This document shows, piece by piece, positions 36,503 through 48,100 of a stretch of 64,000 bases of DNA (its first letter is position 1; each line of letters opens with the position of its first letter). Location of the stretch: assembly GCA_037954325.1 (NCBI GenBank), contig JBBMNZ010000014.1, positions 11,878,956-11,942,955 of the forward strand, given 5' to 3'. A program made the translations under genes and the position numbers. This DNA comes from Fistularia commersonii. Taxonomy: Eukaryota > Chordata > Actinopteri > Syngnathiformes > Fistulariidae. The notes beneath the pieces are model-generated. The model was not told the origin of the DNA and did not search any database. It saw only the letters and a program-made list of their open reading frames with translations.

Positions 36503-38471
36503 TGCCCTCGGTCAAAATGAACATTTGAATTTATCATGGAATCTTTAAAAATAATGCAATGTGAAGGTTGATGCCACATGTGCGTGATTGTGTGTGTGGC
36601 TACATTATTGATCCAGGTTAAGCTGAGTAAGAATTCTGACAAGATTGTCTTAAGTGATGGCAATGAAAACTGTAAAGGAAGTGTCCCGGGATACAGTTAG
36701 ATGTTATCATCATACGCTGTTAAGTCAACCAGAAAACATATTTTGAGCCATGCAGCTGAACACCCAGGTTGCTTAAAACTTATCGTTATAATAACATGTT
36801 ACAATATTGACAATGCACTTTAATACGGTGTCCATTTAGTTTAAGGGCAAACCCTGACTTTGATTGGATTTCAGCAGTTTTACACAAATGGCAGTATGTT
36901 GAGTGGAACTCCAAAAATGACTTTGTGTTATATTGAAACTGAATCTACTTAGATGACATTTTGACAGTCAGAGCAGGAAAAACACCACCTCTTAACTGGA
37001 AGAGAAAACTGAAACCAGTTGTGACTTTCTGTGTGTCTCACCGGGTACTGAAGACAATTTTCTCTTAGAAACTTTACTCTTTCTTTTACCTTCCTGACTT
37101 AGAAAAAAACAAAAAAAAAAAAAAAACCATAAATAAATCATATGATTTGCAAATTAAGTTCAGTCTTGTTAGAATTATGGAATAAATGTTTTCACCCACA
37201 TAAAAGATGAAGTGCTGTCTTTTAAATCTTGGTGGTCAGATTTTATTATGGCTTTTACACTGATTGAAATTGGAAAATTTCAATATTTCTTATTTTGCTG
37301 GGAAATTCTTTGAAAATTGTAGTTATTTATGATATTTCCTTTATCCTTATTTAGGAATGTGATGGGCTTGATGGAGTATTCAAAGTTTCAGAACTAGTGT
37401 TACTTCTGGTACTTCACTCCAGACATGTTGGGTGTGAGAAAATGTGAACGTGGAGAAGACAAACAGGAAAATCCAGGAGGCAGAGGGTTTCATCCTTCAT
37501 CAGGGAGTGTGAGCTTGTTACGTTTTCCCCCTAAATCCAGCACTGAAAGCTTCTCACTCCAGTCAAGTCTGATGGAGCATGACCTGCCTCATCCTCTGCC
37601 AACCGGCCCTTCACCTTCCATCATTTAGGCATATCGACTCCCAATAAATATCATTCAACATCGACCTACTCCGTGCAGACACCTGCTCTGTTTTTCTGCT
37701 GCTGTAGTCCATTTCCACAGTCGGTAAACAGCTAAATCCCTCTCTTAATCAATGAAGCCTATTTAACTTGAGGTATTGACTCGCTGCCGCTCAGCAGACT
37801 CGAGAGGCTGAAAAAATACAAACAAATGAGACAGGCCAGAAAAAACAACAGATATTGAGGTGTAGAGCATGAAAAGTCATCTTCCATGATGAGGTTTTGG
37901 TTGCAGGAGGGAAGAGTGACAAAGTGGAGTTAAAGGAATCAAGGGAGGGAGAAAGCAAGGGAAAACAGGAGGAATGGGTCGATATTAACAGATAATCACA
38001 GAGGCTCTGTCCCAATGTGTAAAGACTGTGACATTGGGGAGGCAGGAAAGAGATCAATAGGCTGCTTTTTGTTGATCTGTAATCCTTAGCTATCCATAAG
38101 TAATTAACCTTCAGAGGAGAAAGCAAGGAAGAAATAAAAATAGAAATAACAAAGATAATAACAATAAGCACAAATAAAACAAATGCAAAATAACACATGA
38201 AACTAAATTAACAGTTGTCTTTACACAGCCACAAAACATGAGATGTTATTTCTCACATAACAGTACTGGCTGGAAATTACTGTCTCCATGTCGAGGAGGA
38301 TATCAAGCATCTCATTTGATTTAAAGAGCAAATGTTCAAAATCCAAGGGCATTAAGGTTTTTTTTAATTTGGAGGACAATCTAGGCTGCTTTTATAATCC
38401 TTGGCCTGAAGAGTGGAGCTCTAGCATCGTGTAGCCTGAAAAGACGGAGGAGGATCTTACCAAGAGTAAGA
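36503..38471. other. Gene-free stretch between repeats and mtor
   Basis: No recognisable gene. The 135-codon minus frame at 37791-38198 is hydrophobic and serine-rich in low-complexity AT sequence, without family motif or exon context. Confidence 0.45.
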
Positions 38472-38487
38472 GTGCCCTCTGTTGGCA
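38472..38487 (-). promoter_or_regulatory. CTCF-like motif downstream of mtor
   Basis: The minus strand reads GTGCCAACAGAGGGCACTC across this site. CCAACAGAGGGCAC fits the vertebrate CTCF core (CCA..AG.GGGC). It lies about 600 bp beyond the mtor stop codon. Motif match only. Confidence 0.4.
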
Positions 38488-38680
38488 CAAGGAGAAAAAT
38501 GGGTATGTGCGCAAAATGCCCAATATCTCTATACCACCGTTGTCCTTCTGCAGCTGCACAAACACCAATCAGATAATTTCAAACAGTATACATTCGTATG
38601 TACAGAACAGAGCCAGAGATTCATGTACAGGGTTTAATGGCACACATGAGCCGGTGTTAAATTACTTTAAGTCAATTCAA

Positions 38681-39095
38681 TTTAATTAATACCTTGTCAC
38701 AGGTAACATTCAGATGTGTACCTTTGCAAAAGAAGCAGGTTAGTGAGATTTGTCACAGTGGAAACTACAGCCTTAGTGGGTCTTTAAGAAGCAAAGATGA
38801 TGAGAAGGGAGATTTGTTACAATATGGCCACTCATAACAAGCACTTACAATTTTAAAAGTCATTTGAAACAATGACTGCATTTTGACTTAAACTATGACA
38901 ATCCATAAAAGATCAAGCTCTCTACACTTTTACCTTAAACAGCTAGTGGAAAATATTACAATTCAAGGAAAACAACGCCTTTCTTAGAGGGAGCCAGTGG
39001 GAGCCGTCCCCCTGAGATGACTTTAATTTGATGCTTCCAATTGGTTCAAGTCAAAATCAATACCAGGTGTAACCTTGGCTGCCAACAGTGTCCCC
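38681..39095 (-). other. mtor: Probable mtor 3' untranslated region
   Basis: Downstream of the stop codon no AATAAA is visible on the minus strand within this interval. The variant ATTAAA occurs at 39027-39022 and again at 38686-38681. Either could direct polyadenylation. The true end of the transcript cannot be fixed from sequence alone, and the left limit given here is the second candidate signal. Confidence 0.4.
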
Positions 39096-39111
39096 TCACC
39101 AAAATGGACAC
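39096..39111 (-). CDS. mtor: mtor final coding exon (CPFW stop)
   Basis: Only 16 coding bases: G completing Trp, then TGT CCA TTT TGG TGA, giving the CPFW C-terminus of every vertebrate mTOR. The acceptor is CCTTTAG. This exon is too short for ORF scanning and was placed by the phase of the previous exon and the conserved tail. It presumably continues into the 3' untranslated region. Confidence 0.93.
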
Positions 39112-42100
39112 CTAAAGGAAAAAAGGAAACACCATACAAAGATTAGTGAAATGTACAACTAACTGTGCTTAATCTGAACCACAAATTATGTAAAATAAGG
39201 TTAAACTCCAGCCCGACCTCAGGTGGCCTAATCATCAACAATCATTATAAACACAAAGTCAATGCACTTTAAAAGGCTGCCTTGATTACCCTGCTATTGA
39301 CTTGTGTTACAAGAATACAAGCGGACAAAGGTAATGTAAATTTCTACTGCTTGACATCATGGATGTCAGTGCAGAGAGCAAACACAAATACCAGTGGCAG
39401 CACTGACCATCCGATGTAGCACTGGCACAGGTTTTCGTGTGACGTGGCTTGTTTGATGAGCAGCTCCACTTGTGTTGGCACACCCAGGGTCTCATCATGA
39501 GAGAAGTCTCGACCTACAGAGGATAAACTCGTGTCAAAAGGGCCGGAGCTTCACTTAGCCAGGCAAATTCCATGTTCATCTAACACAGATAATGCACCAC
39601 CTCAAACATGTATCACCAAATTTTCCCCACTTCGGAAGTACAGACAATAATGTGTTAATATTTTTGATCGAGTCATCTTGTATCCGCCTTCACTGTGATA
39701 TTCATTGTCAGCGATTGTGACCAGGAGCCCAAATTTCTGCTCATCATGCTTGTGTTGTCTGACTGTCTGACATGCCGAGATTTTCAGTGAGCTCAAAGAA
39801 CATTTACGTACACTTTGATAGATGAATTATAAACACAGCTTTCTAGTGTCAAACTGTAACAGCCGTCATCGTAGGCGGTGAAGGTCATTCTGACTGGCCA
39901 ATTCTTCACTGAGAATTGTGCTTTGCAAGCTAAATTAAAAGGTTCATAAATGGGGATATGTCATATTTTTGTCCAAATAAATAATATCACCTGAGGCTTG
40001 TACCAAGGGAGAGGTTGCACTACTGTCATTACTGCTAATTCCTGAACAGCAATGGTATCATTGTTTTTGCCTGTCTACTTTATTGTGATAATCAAACACT
40101 ATTAGCATGTTACAAAACAAAAAAAGTACAGTCAACTGCAGGAGGCTTTTCCTGCTCTATAGCCAGTGCATTATTTCAGAGTATAAGATTTAGATGATGA
40201 ACTTGCAATTTGCACTAACTTGGAAGAAAAAGGATGCCCCCCAAACAACCACCTCATAGAATACCCCCAAATTTCCAAAGTTTGTTATTGTTCTTGTCAC
40301 ACCCGCTTGTCCCCAAGAAGCAGCAGAATTTATGTGCATTTGCCCATTAGAAAACACTGTGCACTTCTACACATAAGAAACTGCAGTTCAGTCTGTACAC
40401 CTGCTGTATAGTTATTTTCTTTCAATAATTAATATTAGAGAACGCATTGTTTCCTGTCAGTAATCTAAGTTTATTCCGAATAACTTCTTCTTCTTCTTTT
40501 GGCTTTTCCCTTCAGGGGTCACCGCAGCGAATCAATCTTCTCCATCTAACCCTTTTCTGTGTATCCTCTCTCACACCAACTACCTTCATATCCTAACTTT
40601 ATTCCGAATATCATTCTAGCAAAATACTGTGGAAAATAAAGGCAGCTATTTATAAGTATAGTTATAGTTATCTTCACGGGGCAGAGGAAACTCTCCAGGG
40701 AGAAAACAATTAATAATATAATACGGTTTCAGACACATTTTAGATAGATGTGCAAGAAACAACTTGTTTCAGCAGGAAATCCTTTGTATCACCTGCTGGA
40801 TACCTCATTAAAATGTGCTGCTTACCCACTTCTTGAAGGATTTTGGTAGAAGACACTGTGGTTGCTTACATTCATGTTAAAAGAGCATATGTAGGTTCCC
40901 CTCTTTGCTAGGCAGATAATCCATTATTTATAATAATTCATAATTTTATACTTCATTAATCCCTTGTGGGAAATTCCTTCTCTCTAGGAATGGAATCCGA
41001 ACACGAATGTTCAGTTCCAGGGACGATTGCTCTACGCCCTGTGCCACGACGCCCCTTATCAAAATGAATTATAGATACAATCTAACTGACCTGCTGTATA
41101 TGGTGTAAATAAGGCCATTGATGTTTGGGTGAAAAAAAGTTTACATTTTAACAAGGAATCAGAATTGGAAAAATTTTATTTGTACCCGAGGGGCAAGTAG
41201 AGGGCACAGGCGGTAGCATAGCAACCAAAAAAAGCAGATAACCAACATCTATAAATATATAAAAGCAAAATAAATATATAGAATAAAGAGGAAATAAAAT
41301 AGGTAGAAATCTGGTTATAAGAAGAAATATCGATACTGGTCAAAAATAGGCTGCCAAGGTCTTACCTGTGAGTTTGTCCCTGACTCTGTTAATAATCTGA
41401 ATAGCCTTCTTGTTGAGGGCCTCAGGTTGGACCAGGCCATCTCCGACTAACAAACACATACAGGCTCACATTAAAAACAGGAAACTTGAAAAAACATGAT
41501 CAAGGGCTCCCTCCACAATGAGCCCCTTTGCAGCTGAAAGAAATCAATGTAGGCTGACGAATTGCCTTACAATAAGGAAAAAGACACACGTATCATTTCT
41601 GACAGCAAGAGTGTTGGTTGCGGTTAGGATAAAAACTGAGGAAGTGCACAACAAATAATCAATAAGGGAGAGAGACTGGCAACTCACTGAAAGAGTGGAT
41701 GGACTCAGGCACCGTGGTGCCTGCTTTTTTGTGTGTGGTCTCACCAAGGTCTATTCCCTCAAGAGCCTCTGCCGAGGACAAAAATCAGTCACACACTCGC
41801 CTCCAACATGGGATAAAACATGGGCTGCAGTTTGCACTCACCCACTGACTGTCCTGCTGTGTACGAATCAGTCCTGGTGCGCGAACGCTTGTTTCCTTTG
41901 GTGTTTGCTGTCAGAGGGGCAGGAAAGATGTTTTACATTACATGCTATCTCTCTCTTTTATTTCTCTGAAAACTAATTTTATAAAATTGGTATATATCCA
42001 CAGCAGTTTACATAGCATGAGAATGCCTGACAGAAAAGGGAATTCACTGATACATCATAGTGTTTCTTAATATGATAAATTGTGATCCATAATATTATTT

Positions 42101-45100
42101 CCTGTATATAAGTTCACAACAGATACAACTGAGAACTATCTAACTATCTCATAAATTCACTAATTCAGTCTTGTGTTCCTAACTACTCAGCTTAACAATT
42201 CAAAAAGATTAGTTGAAATCCTCAAGTAAAACACATCTAGAATGTCTTCAACTTAAAACATTAAAGAAAAGACCATGAAAATTTGCAATCATTAACAAAA
42301 AAAAATCAACAAAGTAGACCAAAAAATTGTAAATTTAGCTAACAATTATATAAAGACCATCAAGAAATAACTAAAAATTCTGCAAGTTTTAGAAGTACAG
42401 AAACACATTTATATAGTCCAATTATTACAAGGCTATTTTTAAAGGTCTGGTCACTGAAGCCCTTGCATTCAGAAGCCTTTCACGAGCATTAAAATGAAAG
42501 TGAAATTAAATTACTTCTCATTACGGTTGGAAAAACTAGTAATAAGCTTTTAACTAAAGCACCATAAGGTAAATTCATGTCAGGAACTCTATACAGCGGG
42601 CATCTGAGCATCTTTCAATGAATTCTCATTATGGACGGAAAAACTAGTAATAACTTTCTAACTAATGCACCATGAGGTAAATTCATGTCAGGGACTGTAC
42701 ACAACAAACATCTGGACATCTCTCGAATTTTGGGTTAGTACAGCAGGAAATATACTCCTGTATATACTCCTGTATGATTTTACCACACAATGTCAAGCTC
42801 CAATGTACGTATCTCCTCTGTATTACCCTTTGGGGGAATACAACTAAAATCAGAAGAAAGTAATCAGTAACGATCTAGATCTTGCAGTAAATGAATGAAA
42901 TGCTAGTACTTTATCTTTCTGCTTATCTATTGAGGTTATTCTGATACAAAACTTTAAATCTTGCATGAAGCAAACTGCCATTTTCCCTTTACAGGTGGAA
43001 CAAATGAACAGTGACACTCACCAGCTGCAACACAACACAGGAGATGCAATCCCAGAATAACCATCGCCACATCACAACCCCCAGAACCTACATGAGACTT
43101 ACTCTTTTCTAACATAGCTCACCTGGGAATAGTGCACTGCTAATATGACAGTTTACAGGTTAGCTTGCAAATTCGATGCACTGCATTAAACACTATAGAA
43201 ATGTTACTCTGGACCAATCATACTTACCAATGACAATTAGATGCACTGCATTAAATATTATACAAATGTCACTCTGGACCAATCCTACATCAGTGTGCCA
43301 CTGATCTTCAACATCAGTAGGAGTGGCACTTTCAGCAATGATTTGTTACTCTGCTAAAATCAAGCGATGCAGTACCCCTCAGCTACTGTCAGTTAACACA
43401 CACCAGCACACAGCTGTTGGTTTCTCATAGGCTTTTGCCTTCATTCATAATCATATAATTATACTAAAAAAACGTCTGTAATAATATGTTGAAAACATGT
43501 CATGGTTAATCTGGAGTCTCGTGCCACTGCAGTTCAACACTTCCTAAACACAAGATCAATATATTATTATGTTACACTACCATGTTTGCAATGTTCAAAA
43601 CAAAGCTTTGCCAGGTATGGTCTTCTTAATTAAAAAAATAAACAAACTCTATTGTACTGATTACAAGACAGATTTACCTAAGAGGCAACCCATTCTTGGC
43701 TTGTGTTGGATATTTTATGTATTAAAAGCAGAAGACACTTGAAGAGGGTATTTTTTGCATGTGATAAGTCCTACTTTTCCTATTGGCTACTCCATGCACG
43801 GCTCACCACAGCAAATCATCTGCCTCCATCTAACCCTATTATCTGTATCATCCCTTCTTTCACTCAATCTATAAATCTCCTCTTTGGCCTTCTTATAGGC
43901 CTCTTGCCTGGTAGTTCCAACTCCAGCAGCCGTCTACCAATATACTCTCTATCTCTCCTCTGTACATGACAAAATCATCTCAGTTTGAAATATCTACTGC
44001 ATGCTGTCCTTTTGCTTGTATTAAATGAACAATTAAAATGTCTTGAATGAATCTGTTGTTGAACTGCCATCTGTCATATATATGAGATACACAATAAAAT
44101 GTTGAATGTTTCAAATTAATGTCAAGGTTTTTTAAATTCACATCGTAAAGCTGCCATACAAGTTATCTGCATTTGCACTCTGATCCAATCAGTCATTTCT
44201 GATTCATTTGGATGTGACTGAGTTGATTTTTATTAAACTTGTTATTTTGTTCTGAACTCAACAAGCATTAAATATCTGCTTACTGTCCATGAGTCTCCAG
44301 TTGAGCAAAGGGTCATAGACAAAGGCCTCCAGTACCGCCATGACACTGTCCCTGTGCTCCCGCAGGACCTCCATCACTGTGTGGCATGTGATCCGGTAGT
44401 TTCCATCCAAGCCTGTGACCTGCAAAATGATCAGACATCGCAGATTTAAGAATGGCAAAAAATCTTTCACATAACAGAATAATTTTGTGTTATGTTACGA
44501 TGGATCTGTATGGTGGCTTAGAGCAGATACTGGGTTAAAGTATTTTTATAACAAATATATATATCGTCACCCTCTTAAAATAATCGCCTGAGTCATTTTT
44601 TCAGATTTTTCAGGAAACACAAAAAAACTGAACCATTTGACACACTCTTGACATAGGCAATTTCTATTAAAGGAGTAGAATTGCACAATCTGTTTAACTG
44701 AGGATGTAGGTTATTTTGCCAAAGGTGGTCAGCATCATGAGGAGATGATTTAAGCAAAAAAAAAAAATTTTTGTAAAAAAAATGACTTAGGCTATTATTT
44801 TAACAGGGTGACAACATATCATATTATATGACCATTTATTTATAGTTGGACTACTGGACTATGAAATTGTTGCAGCAATTTAGGACTAGAATAAAAGGAC
44901 AAGGACAAGTTGCTGAGACTAGTTTTTTGATTCAGTTAAAAACAGGAACATATGTATTGATTTAAAATGAGTTTTCTAGAAATAAAAATAAAAAAGTGAG
45001 ATCATAATCTTCTTGCTACTCCACTGTAGACCTATGGACAGTTAACACTGAAAAGCAGGAAAAAAAAAAAAATAGGGAACCTCCATGGCGTTGGTTAACA

Positions 45101-48100
45101 TCCTTGTCAGTCGGAATGGAATCTTCTCAGGGAACTTTTCCCGGGTCATGGCAACCTGTTAAAGGATGCAATCACAATTATTTAACTATAATTCCAAAAA
45201 ACTATTTCTGTATATGATAAGCTTTTTGTTCACCTCAAAGCAGTCTCCAAAGTCAATATGGAGGATTTTGCCACTTAAACGATCTAGCATCAGGTTGGAA
45301 GGGTGTCTGAAAAAAAGGACATTTCTTTCAGAGTACTGTCTGGTTATAGTAATGTCAGAATTGAAGCTTTAAATTAGGAAACTCACCTGTCACCCAGTCC
45401 AAGGATGTAACCCACCATTGACATCACAGCCAGGGAGCGTGTGTAATTGGTCCTTCTGTCAAACCACACCTTTCGAGGAAATAACATCAGGAGAGAGATT
45501 TGTGAGATGTCATGCTTCATCACATTATTCAAAAACACAGCAAAATATGTTAAGAAATGGCTGTGAAAAGATGAAAAGCAATTGATAGTCCATTCTTCAC
45601 AGGAAAAGCCCCTGCATTGTGTTACTACTTTGTTTGCCTCAGTGGTTACACGTGGCGGACTGAACATTTCTAATTGAATATGCCATCCACCCAATCACTG
45701 CAAGTCAAAGGGTGATTAACCTTTCTTTCAAGAATAGTAATGTATCAAGGTGTATGTTTTTTTTCTCTGTAGGTGAACCCTTCTTTTGACTTTTTATTTC
45801 ATCCTCCTTTATACTACTGTAAAAACCTCACCTCAGAGCTTGGGCTCTTCAGCCACAGTAGTTTTGCCAGGTCATCTCCAGCTGTATTGTTGACAGCATG
45901 CTCAAAGACTTCCACCTTCTCCATGAGTGTTAGGTGGTCGTAGTCAGGGGCCATCTGACATTCACATCACAAAGGCACACAAGAATGAACATAACTATCC
46001 ATGTAAGAGGATTGTAACGTTGATGTACGGGTCTTTGAAGGTTTCAAAAAGGGTTATTGACTCAAATGAAACTGGATCCTATTATTTTTTCTTAATATTA
46101 ATGTAATCACTTTGTATGCAGCCATTGTGGGGTGAGAAACAGCATTATTTAAAGAGAGTGGAAGAGCTCATGAAAAGCATCAAAAAAATGACCTGTTATT
46201 TTCACAGGGCTCGGTTACTTCCACTATGATGATCTATTGTGTTAAAATGTCATTATTTTTTCACATCAGAGTCTCACGTAATTTCAATTATCCGAGCCCA
46301 GTTCACAATTTACAAAAGATGGTGATGAAATACTTTGTTTGTGCTGGTCTGGCCAATACTTTTGGCTCTTGGCATTCTCCTATATTTAGCCCTGATAAAC
46401 TGCCCCTTTCATTCCATAATTTTCCTTTTCAGGGTAATATGTTACTTGATCACTGACATGGGTCTCCTATTGATTGTTTAATGCATTTTTTCAAACTGAT
46501 TGATTGAAATCAAAGGAAAGACTAGTCTTATACTACTGTTGTAAAACATGTAATTGGGCTTTGAATGCTGTGCAAAATAAAGGAATATAGTATGTTTTCA
46601 GGGCTGGCATCTGCTGAGCAGTGGTAGGATTCCATTATGGTTAAGGGGATGGATGATATGAAAGAAAACACTTTGCTCAGTACTTGCACTCAAAAGAAGA
46701 GTGTTTCCCCTGAGAATCTGAAGTGTGAATGAAAATCACCAGAGATAATACTTTAGCTTTAAATAACTGTCTTGCTCGTGGTGTGATTTTTTTTAAGTAA
46801 GAAGACTGACAGCACAAAAATACCATAATCTATCATCATGGTCACACCGATGAGATCCCCCACGTTTTATCCAAAATTGATAAATGGACAGACTAATTGA
46901 CTTTCCACTAGGTTTGAGGCTTTACTTTGTTGTCAAATATGGATGACTAGATTTGTATGTCTGAGAATAAAACAAGCTTGTTGAGGGTTTGTTTGACTTT
47001 TTAATTCCTCTCCCTTCAGCCGCAGGGAATCTCAAAATCTTTGTGCTTAAGACCTTAAAACACTTTATAGCCTTGACTTTGACACTTTACAGTTTTATTT
47101 GTATTTTTTATTCTCCCCTCTATTTTTTTACTGTTTATACAATTTCCTACTATTACTTATTATTGATATGTTTTACTTGAACCTCTGGCACAACAATTTC
47201 CTTCGGGATAAATAAAGTTGTTCTTATTCTTATTCTTACCAGTTTTTCACTTTAAATGAAACTAGTGCCTGTTGGTAATTTTCAGTAAGGGAACAACTAA
47301 AAAGATATACTACTTATTAGGCCAGTCTTAGCTAGATTGATTTTATACTGTGATCAGTCAGTCATTTCACACCAGGATGTTTTGATCTGGCAGCAACCAA
47401 TTGGTAAGACATTGTGCCCCGACATTGCTCTGAAATCTTTGTCTCGCTGAAATCATCTACTTATTTCAGATGAGTACTTGTAAAAACGTAAAAGTATCAT
47501 ACTAGGTGAAAACATAAAGGCAACGCAATCATTTAAATGCATAAATGTGGGATTTAGACTATTACACAGATACATGACTAAAGGTACTGATAGGTCAATT
47601 TTTGCAAATAAAGCAATATGATACCTCATGACTCCATCAAATAAGGTTGTTAAGGTGTTATGTGGTCACAAAGTTAATGTTGGGCCTCTTTTTTCTGACA
47701 TTTCAGTGTGAACATTTATGCATGAACGTGTTCTCTATCTGGTTTAATTGGGCCTTTCTGATCCAACAATGCTTTAGGAACCTTGTGACTATTAATGCCC
47801 GCCAAACACAGTGTCATCAAAATTATTGGTCTTTGCCAGGTGCTTAATGTTGCTTCATGAGCTTAAGGACCAGTGTGAAGGATTTAGAGCGAAGTGTTTA
47901 CTGATGTGAACCATCTGGAACTGAAAATGACTGTTTTAGTTAGAAGGAGATTCTATTATCAACATTAGAGCCTTCCAGTTGTGCAGTCATGTTGTTTAAG
48001 TAGTTGATTAAGTAGTGAAAATGATTCTGTTGTTGTATATACCGTTGTAAGACAAACACAAAAAGGTTGCTAAATAAATGGTAAAATAATGTATGGCTGC

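Noticed and set aside
37791..38198. 135-codon hydrophobic minus-strand frame
   Set aside because: Composition follows the A-rich plus strand (F, S, L, I codons) and shows no conserved motif; likely chance.
1..38471. A CRISPR array, bacterial operon or viral gene cluster
   Set aside because: No regularly spaced repeats, no compact gene layout, and all recognisable coding remnants belong to LINE or DNA transposons.
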